DNA of 11,088 bases, from NCBI GenBank assembly GCA_017880985.1, contig JADGRK010000050.1, forward strand, positions 1 through 11,088, read 5' to 3'. The number at the start of each line of letters is the position of its first letter. Position 1 is the first letter of the stretch. The position numbers and the translations under genes were made by a program. Positions 6,654 through 11,088 of this stretch are shown here, one piece after another. The stretch is from Rhodoferax sp. (lineage in GTDB: Bacteria > Pseudomonadota > Gammaproteobacteria > Burkholderiales > Burkholderiaceae_C). The notes under the pieces were generated by a model. That model saw only the letters and a list, made by a program, of their open reading frames with translations. It was not told the DNA's origin and did not search any database.

Positions 6654-6828
6654 TTGAAGATGTAAATTTGGGTTAGCGCACAGAAAAGTCGCTTTTTGGA
6701 GCGTAAGCTCTATCCTTAATAGGGAAAACCCTGAGATAATATAAATTAGCAAGATTGTTGAGAAACGCTTAGTTTCTATTGGTTGTCTCCTCGGGTCCTT
6801 TCGTAACCAACAGGTTCAGGGACTCCTT
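6654..6828 (+). ncRNA. Structured phaP 3' tract, candidate 3'-end small RNA
   Basis: Between the phasin stop and the terminator lies an AT-richer tract with consecutive hairpins: tggagc/gctcta (6697-6712), aggg/ccct (6721-6732), agaaac/gtttct (6761-6777) and ttggtt/aaccaa (6779-6810, 20-nt loop). The last loop and the following single-stranded stretch contain TCTCCTC, GTCCTTT and ACTCCTT, all resembling the anti-Shine-Dalgarno end of 16S rRNA. A weak internal promoter, TTAATA (6716-6721) and TATAAA (6740-6745) with an 18-bp spacer, is possible; processing from the phaP transcript is the alternative. It could also be only a long 3' UTR. No known RNA family was recognised. Confidence 0.4.
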
Positions 6829-6859
6829 AAGGGCTGGTCGCAAGACCGGCCCTTTTTTT
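6829..6859 (+). terminator. Intrinsic terminator downstream of phaP
   Basis: The stem aagggctggtc (6829-6839) pairs with gaccggccctt (6844-6854) through a GCAA tetraloop with one G-T wobble, followed by a T tract (6853-6859). No A run precedes the stem, so it serves the plus strand only. Confidence 0.92.
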
Positions 6860-6987
6860 GTGCGCGCTACTGACACCGGTTCGAAAAACGTCCGCATCTG
6901 ACTGCCACAAAGCGTGCACCCGATCCACAGGCCAGAACAACAGCGATCGGCAAACTCAAGATGTCAAACCGCCCCCGGTAACCAGCG

Positions 6988-7965
6988 CTACCCAGCGACC
7001 TGGTTTTTGACCTGCACCATCTCGGCGACGATCGCCACCGCAATCTCAGCCGGGGTTTTTGCGCCCAGCGCCAAACCGACCGGGCCGTGCAAACGAGCCA
7101 AGTGTTCAGGACTCAAATTGAAGTGTTCGGCCAGTCGTTGCTTGCGAGCTTCCTGGTTGCGCCGCGAGCCCAGTGCACCGACATAAAAAGCATTTGATTG
7201 AAGCGCTTCAATCAAAGCCATGTCGTCAAGTTTTGGGTCATGCGTGAGCGCCACAATGGCTGTATGGCCATCTGGCACCAACTCACGCACCACGTCGTCA
7301 GGCATCCCCTCAATGCGCCGAATGCCCGGCAGCCCGGCGACCCAACTCCCGGCATATTCCTCACGCGGGTCGCACACCAGCACCTCAAAACCAAGCATAA
7401 GCACAATTCTCGCGACCGCCTGCGACAACTGGCCCGCGCCAATCAGCAACAGACGCCACTGCGGACCAAATACGGTACTTAAGGTCACACCATCAAACTC
7501 CAGCGCTTGCCCCGGCAGCGCAGCGGTCAGCCGCACCTCACCCGTCGCCAGCGTCACACTACGCAGCACCAACTGGTGTGCCGCCGTGCGTGACAATAGT
7601 TCTGTCACCCAAGAGGTATCCACCAAAGGCTCCTGCAGCAGGCGCAAGGTGCCGCCGCAAGGCAAGCCGAAGCGGCTGGCTTCTTCCCGACTGACACCAT
7701 AAACCACAATTGATGGCTTTTCGGGTGCGCATGAAGCCGCACCGCCAGCCCTGGAACCGGCCTGGATGCGGGCAATCAAATCGTCTTCAACGCAACCACC
7801 CGAGACCGAACCGCTCAACACACCGTCATCACGCACCGCCAGCAGCGCCCCCACGGGTCGTGGCGCGCTGCCCCAGGTCTGCACCACGGTAAACAGCGTC
7901 ACCGCATGACCCGCACGGTGCCAATCAAGGGCATCGCTCAAGACTTCCAGATCAAGACTTTGCAT
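6988..7965 (-). CDS. XdhC/CoxI family molybdenum-hydroxylase maturation factor (325 aa)
   Basis: XdhC-type proteins bind molybdenum cofactor and help sulfurate and insert it into xanthine-dehydrogenase-like hydroxylases. The N-terminal XdhC/CoxI domain shows TWGSAPRPVGALLAV (30-44), LSGSVSGGCVEDDL (50-63, with Cys58) and FGLPCGGTLRLL (99-110). The C-terminal Rossmann domain shows RLLLIGAGQLSQAVARI (171-187), VALTHDPKLDD (238-248), YVGALGSRRN (261-270) and GPVGLALGAKTPAEIAVAI (294-312). A TTG lies one codon earlier, but AAGGAGG at 7971-7977 stands only a base from it; ATG at 7965, 4-5 nt from the Shine-Dalgarno, is preferred. That site overlaps the stop of the LysR gene 9 nt upstream, so the pair is surely co-translated. 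No molybdenum enzyme is in the window, so the client is unknown. Confidence 0.92.
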   Translation of the reverse strand: MQSLDLEVLSDALDWHRAGHAVTLFTVVQTWGSAPRPVGALLAVRDDGVLSGSVSGGCVEDDLIARIQAGSRAGGAASCAPEKPSIVVYGVSREEASRFGLPCGGTLRLLQEPLVDTSWVTELLSRTAAHQLVLRSVTLATGEVRLTAALPGQALEFDGVTLSTVFGPQWRLLLIGAGQLSQAVARIVLMLGFEVLVCDPREEYAGSWVAGLPGIRRIEGMPDDVVRELVPDGHTAIVALTHDPKLDDMALIEALQSNAFYVGALGSRRNQEARKQRLAEHFNLSPEHLARLHGPVGLALGAKTPAEIAVAIVAEMVQVKNQVAG

Positions 7966-7974
7966 CAATCCTCC

Positions 7975-8916
7975 TTAACCCTCATGTTGGAACAAGCGCC
8001 GCACCACCGAGCGCAACCAGCTATGCGCCAGGTCATGGGTCATGGACTGATGCCAAACCATGCAGACGTCGTAGCGCGGCCCATGATTGGGCAGCTCCCA
8101 AATACGGACATCGTAGCGTGGCGCCAACGAAATGGCATACATCAGGGGCACGATGGCCATCAGGTCGGTTCGGGTCACCAATTCGGGCAGCGCGCCATAG
8201 TGGCGGGCGCGCAGCACGATACGGTCATTGAGTTTGAGTTTGGTCAGCATCAGATCCACACTGCCATGAAAGGTAGCGGCCGGCAGGGCCACAGCCAGCG
8301 ACGCGGCGGAAAGCTGTCGTGCGCTCAAACTGACGCCGTCATGCCCACTGCGCGGATGCCAGTCACTCGCAGTAATCGCCACAAAGTTCTCCTGAAACAG
8401 CAATTCGCTGGCAATCGAGTTGTGACTCGGACCCAGGATGCCAATCGCCAAATCGATTTCGTGAGCATCGAGTGCCGTGCCGACCTGCAACGCCGGCACC
8501 GACACGTTGGACACCTGGCTATGCGGTGACTCGCTTCGCAGGGCCTGCGCCAAGGGGGGAAGAAACATCATCTCCCCCAAGTCGGAGAGGGAAAGACGCC
8601 AATGAATACTGCTGCTGGCGGGCTCGAATCCATCGGTACTTAAAACTGTGGACTCCAGCGTGTGGAGCTGAGCGATCAAGGCTGGCACGATGCGCTGCGC
8701 GGTGCGGGTCGGGTGCAAGCCGTGCGGCGATCGCACAAACAGCTCATCGTCGAAAAAAACCCGCAGGCGCGCCAGTGCATTGCTGGTGGCTGGCTGCGAC
8801 AAAGCCAACTGGCGCCCAGCCTCGGTCACTGAGCCGGCGCGATAAACCGCGCACAGCACGCGCAGCAGGTTGAGATCAAGATGTCTGAAATTCAGCGGTC
8901 GGTTGGAAGTCGCCAT
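7975..8916 (-). CDS. LysR-family transcriptional regulator (313 aa)
   Basis: The N-terminal winged helix-turn-helix opens with the typical FRHLDLNLLRVLCAVYRAGS (10-29), followed by VTEAGRQLALSQPATSNALARLR (30-52) and DELFVRSPHGLHPTRTA (57-73). A co-inducer-binding domain of normal length follows. The frame extends 12 codons upstream to a TTG at 8952, but the conserved region starts close to the ATG at 8916 and the extra residues (IVEIRYIQQTN) are not family-like, so 8916 is chosen; neither start has a strong ribosome-binding site. It is divergent from the substrate-binding protein and permease genes at 9574 onward and directly upstream of the XdhC gene, so it probably regulates one or both and itself. 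The inducer is unknown. Confidence 0.93.
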   Translation of the reverse strand: MATSNRPLNFRHLDLNLLRVLCAVYRAGSVTEAGRQLALSQPATSNALARLRVFFDDELFVRSPHGLHPTRTAQRIVPALIAQLHTLESTVLSTDGFEPASSSIHWRLSLSDLGEMMFLPPLAQALRSESPHSQVSNVSVPALQVGTALDAHEIDLAIGILGPSHNSIASELLFQENFVAITASDWHPRSGHDGVSLSARQLSAASLAVALPAATFHGSVDLMLTKLKLNDRIVLRARHYGALPELVTRTDLMAIVPLMYAISLAPRYDVRIWELPNHGPRYDVCMVWHQSMTHDLAHSWLRSVVRRLFQHEG

Positions 8917-9016
8917 ATTTGTTTGCTGAATGTAGCGGATTTCGACAATCAATTAGGAAAATAGCACCAAAGCGTCTAGATTGCGCATAAAACAAGCCCC
9001 TACTGGGAACACAACT

Positions 9017-9032
9017 ATACGCAAACGTGTAT
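9017..9032. promoter_or_regulatory. Candidate LysR-type operator
   Basis: ATACGCAAACGTGTAT has the form ATAC-N8-GTAT, an interrupted dyad of the type bound by LysR regulators, about 100 bp upstream of the LysR start in the divergent region. The pattern is short and could occur by chance. Confidence 0.35.
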
Positions 9033-9063
9033 GGAAATTTGACTCCATCACGAAGGAGACAGA

Positions 9064-9174
9064 ATGTACGAAATACGCTTCCAGGGGCGCGATGGTCAAG
9101 ATCCTGGATCTGCTGGGGCTGGCTGGCGCCAAGGGCATGCCCATCTGCGGCATGACAGCCTGCCGCTGCGATAG
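9064..9174 (+). CDS. Possible small ORF (36 aa) with strong ribosome-binding site
   Basis: AAGGAG at 9053-9058 stands 5 nt before an ATG, an ideal translation start, and the ORF begins MYEIRFQGRDGQDPG and stops at TAG 9172-9174. The protein matches nothing I recognise. An overlapping frame from 9091 (AMVKILDLLGLAGAKGMPIC) looks more protein-like, so a frameshifted gene remnant is an alternative. It could also be a leader peptide for the downstream transport operon, or chance. Confidence 0.3.
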   Translation: MYEIRFQGRDGQDPGSAGAGWRQGHAHLRHDSLPLR

Positions 9175-9393
9175 ACCCGCCGACCCGGCACGAGTCGGGC
9201 AGCAACGGGTGCCGACGCAGGTACCAGCACGGTCCCGTCATGAGCATGATTTTTGTCCAGGTTGGAGGTGACGTCTGTGACGCCGGTAACATCGCTTTTA
9301 CGACGCGGTGCTGGCAGCACTTATTGAGCCTTTACATGGTAAACCCCGGTATAACGATCCTGCACTCATGTTTAAGATAAGGCACAGCATCGC

Positions 9394-9411
9394 AAATAGA
9401 AATAGAAATAG
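9394..9411 (+). repeat. Three tandem AAATAG hexamers
   Basis: The hexamer AAATAG is repeated three times without change, about 165 nt upstream of the binding-protein start. Copy-number change would alter spacing in the leader; no function is shown. Confidence 0.85.
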
Positions 9412-9424
9412 AGTCAAACAATAA

Positions 9425-9577
9425 ATGAGCCACTCATCGTCGCGAAAGCAAGACCAGGCGCTGGCCGAATTATTTATTGGTGAACCGGGTGCCATGCGGC
9501 TTGACCCGGTAGCGCCGCCCTCAACTCGCCGCATACGACCTGCCTTTAATTCATTATTAACCGGAGAGAGACAATGA
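9425..9577 (+). CDS. Possible 50-aa ORF overlapping the binding-protein start
   Basis: From ATG 9425 the frame runs MSHSSSRKQDQALAELFIGE… to TGA at 9575-9577, which overlaps the ATG at 9574 as ATGA, the same coupling seen between true genes in this window. The upstream ribosome-binding site is poor and the product is unrecognised, so it may be chance. If translated it would couple binding-protein synthesis to leader translation. Confidence 0.25.
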   Translation: MSHSSSRKQDQALAELFIGEPGAMRLDPVAPPSTRRIRPAFNSLLTGERQ

Positions 9578-10719
9578 CCTTCAAAAGAACCCTGCCCCTG
9601 CTGGCCGCACTGGTGGTTGCCACCATGGCCCATGCTGACATCAACGTCGGCGTCACGTTATCGGCAACCGGCCCCGCTGCTTCTCTGGGGATTCCCGAGA
9701 AAAACACGATTGCTCTGATGCCCACCACTATTGACGGTCAGAAGATCAATTACATCGTGCTCGACGACGCTTCCGACACCACGGCTGCTGTCACCAACAC
9801 CCGCAAACTGATCAACGAATACAAGGTCGATGTGATTCTGGGTTCGACCATCACGCCCAACTCGCTGGCCATGATCGACGTCGTCGCTGAGGCGCAGACA
9901 CCGATGATCTCGATGGCCGCTTCAGCCCGCATTGTCGAGCCCCAGGATGCCAAGAAACGTTGGGTTTTCAAGACGCCGCAGAACGACATCATGATGTCCC
10001 TGGCGATCGCCGCCCACATGGCCGACAGTGGCGTCAAGAGCGTTGGCTTCATCGGTTTTTCCGATGCCTACGGTGAAGGCTGGTATCAGGAATTCAGCAA
10101 GATTGCCGCCATCAAGAACATTCGAATCGTCGCCAACGAACGCTACAACCGCACCGACACGTCGGTCACCGGTCAGGTGCTGAAAATCATGGCGGCCAAG
10201 CCCGATGCCGTGCTGATAGCGGGTTCCGGCACGCCGGCGGTGCTGCCGCAGCGCGCGCTCAAGGAACGCGGCTACAGCGGCAAGCTCTACCAGACGCACG
10301 GTGTCGCCAACAACGACTTTTTGCGCGTCGGCGGGAAGGACGTGGAAGGCACTTTCCTGCCATCCGGTCCGGTGCTGGTGGCAGCCCAGTTGCCGGTCAA
10401 ACATCCGGTGAAAGCATCGTCACAAGAATACATCGCAAAATATGAAAAAGCCTACGGAGCTGGTTCGGTCTCGACCTTTGGCGGACACGCGTGGGATGCG
10501 GGCAAGCTGATGCAAGCCGCTGTCGGCCCGGCCTTGAAAAAAGCCAAACCAGGCACCGTTGAATTCCGCATTGCGCTGCGTGATGCACTGGAAAACGCGA
10601 AAGAAGTGGCCGGCGCACACGGTGTCTTCAACATGTCGGCCACCGATCATCTGGGCTTGGACCAACGCGCACGCGTGATGGTCAAGATTGAGGGTGGCGC
10701 CTGGAAATACCAGCCCTGA
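9574..10719 (+). CDS. Liv/HAAT-type periplasmic substrate-binding protein (381 aa)
   Basis: This is a type I periplasmic binding protein that delivers a small solute to a LivHMGF-type importer. A Sec signal peptide is clear: basic KR at 4-5, a hydrophobic core LPLLAALVVATM and cleavage after AHA (residue 21). The mature protein starts DINVGVTLSATGPAASLGIP, the usual first strand and ligand loop. Hinge and pocket segments include LGSTITPNSLAMIDV (89-103), GFSDAYGEGWYQEF (161-174) and HAWDAGKLM (305-313). GGAG at 9563-9566 stands 7 nt before ATG. The stop shares one base with the next start (TGATG). Related proteins bind amino acids, amides, urea or aromatic acids; sequence alone does not say which. 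The neighbouring LysR regulator and XdhC hint at a heteroaromatic ligand, which is inference. Confidence 0.93.
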   Translation: MTFKRTLPLLAALVVATMAHADINVGVTLSATGPAASLGIPEKNTIALMPTTIDGQKINYIVLDDASDTTAAVTNTRKLINEYKVDVILGSTITPNSLAMIDVVAEAQTPMISMAASARIVEPQDAKKRWVFKTPQNDIMMSLAIAAHMADSGVKSVGFIGFSDAYGEGWYQEFSKIAAIKNIRIVANERYNRTDTSVTGQVLKIMAAKPDAVLIAGSGTPAVLPQRALKERGYSGKLYQTHGVANNDFLRVGGKDVEGTFLPSGPVLVAAQLPVKHPVKASSQEYIAKYEKAYGAGSVSTFGGHAWDAGKLMQAAVGPALKKAKPGTVEFRIALRDALENAKEVAGAHGVFNMSATDHLGLDQRARVMVKIEGGAWKYQP

Positions 10720-11088
10720 TGGACAGTCAAATCGCCTTGCTGCTGGGCCAGGACGGCATCGTCAACGGGGCAGTCTATGCCTTGATGGCGCTGGCCCTGG
10801 TGCTGGTGTTCTCGGTCACCCGGGTGATCTTCATTCCGCAAGGCGAGTTTGTCGCATTTGGTGCGCTGACCATGGCACTGCTACAGGCCGGCCGCACGCC
10901 AGGCACCCTGTGGCTCCTGCTGGCATTGGCGGCGCTGACCTTGATCGTGGAAGCCGTACGGCATCAACGCGGCGTGGCGGTGGACTGGCCATCAACGCTG
11001 ATCTGGGCCGTTGCATTGCCGGGCTTGGCCGCCTTCATTGTCCTGGTCCTGGTACCGGCTTCAATGATTGGACGGGCCAGCGCCGCTT
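10719..11088 (+). CDS. LivH-type ABC permease, 3' end beyond window
   Basis: The frame starts at ATG 10719, overlapping the binding-protein TGA by one base, and stays open for 123 codons to the edge. The start MDSQIALLLGQDGIVNGAVY leads into ALMALALVLVFSVTRVIFIPQGEFVAFGALTMALL, the LivH signature in which TRVI(F/V)…GEF matches the usual NFAHGEF region. Three or so membrane segments are visible (about 15-37, 40-72 and 92-116). The loop VRHQRGVAVDWPS (78-90) is longer than in classic LivH. It forms an operon with the binding protein; LivM, LivG and LivF partners should follow outside the window. Confidence 0.9.
   Translation, partial: MDSQIALLLGQDGIVNGAVYALMALALVLVFSVTRVIFIPQGEFVAFGALTMALLQAGRTPGTLWLLLALAALTLIVEAVRHQRGVAVDWPSTLIWAVALPGLAAFIVLVLVPASMIGRASAA

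Larger units (their letters stand above)
8917..9573. other. Long divergent intergenic/leader region (657 nt)
   Basis: This gap between the LysR gene and the plus-strand transport operon is far longer than a promoter needs. It holds a LysR-type dyad candidate (9017-9032), a 36-codon ORF with a strong ribosome-binding site (9064-9174), a small hairpin ccgac/gtcgg (9180-9198), a hexamer repeat (9394-9411) and a 50-codon ORF ending on the next start codon (9425-9577). Nothing larger is convincingly coding. It may be a regulated leader, or the decayed remains of a lost gene. Confidence 0.5.

Noticed and set aside
5961..6752. Minus-strand open frame (263 codons) across phaP
   Set aside because: It is the complement of the phasin gene, which has a promoter, ribosome-binding site and terminator on the plus strand.
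9180..9198. Guanidine-II (mini-ykkC) riboswitch-like hairpin with ACGA in the loop
   Set aside because: There is one weak 5-bp stem with an oversized loop and no matching second hairpin with an ACGR loop.
8981..9271. 96-codon plus-strand frame in the divergent region
   Set aside because: It starts in the predicted promoter area without a ribosome-binding site, and the C-terminal half is low-information Arg/Pro-rich sequence; kept only as a possible remnant.
9312..9329. Sigma-54 promoter-like TGGCAGCACTTATTGAGC
   Set aside because: The GG and GC dinucleotides are 15 bp apart instead of the required 12.
9324..9355. Sigma-70 promoter TTGAGC/TATAAC before the binding-protein gene
   Set aside because: The spacer is 20 bp, and the alternative TTTACA gives 13 bp; neither is acceptable.

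Overview
The window looks like chromosomal DNA from a GC-rich betaproteobacterium, most likely Burkholderiales and probably Comamonadaceae (Rhodoferax/Polaromonas-like). This rests on the protein families, on a PHA phasin, and on a palindromic dispersed repeat of a type I associate with that family. The genus is inference from memory, not a search result.

Region 1 (1-5828, minus strand) is one tightly packed gene set read leftwards: a hotdog acyl-CoA thioesterase, a nitroreductase, a fused two-domain LivH-LivM permease, a fused two-domain LivG-LivF ATPase, and nicotinate phosphoribosyltransferase (pncB, cut by the window edge). The junctions are a 4-nt ATGA overlap, a 16-nt gap, another ATGA overlap and a 9-nt gap. 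The transporter is reduced to two polypeptides and has no substrate-binding protein beside it. The ATPase linker is encoded by a dispersed palindromic repeat. Two further 48-nt repeat-like segments lie inside the permease and ATPase genes.

Region 2 (5829-6860, plus strand) is a single-gene PHA-granule unit. A strong sigma-70 promoter is bracketed by two near-identical 15-bp palindromes, probable PhaR operators. It is followed by the phasin gene, a 177-nt structured tract with repeated anti-Shine-Dalgarno-like motifs, and an intrinsic terminator. The tract may be a long 3' UTR or a 3'-end small RNA.

Region 3 (6988-8916, minus strand) holds a LysR-family regulator followed 9 nt later by an XdhC/CoxI-family maturation factor for molybdenum hydroxylases.

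Region 4 (8917-11088, plus strand) starts with a long divergent intergenic region of about 657 nt. It has a LysR-type dyad candidate, two possible small ORFs, hairpins and a hexamer repeat. It leads into a second Liv/HAAT-type uptake operon: a signal-peptide-bearing substrate-binding protein, then a LivH-type permease overlapping it by one base and running off the window. The LysR regulator probably controls this operon. XdhC suggests that the imported compound is hydroxylated by a molybdenum enzyme encoded outside the window. No RNA genes, complete insertion sequences or CRISPR arrays were seen.
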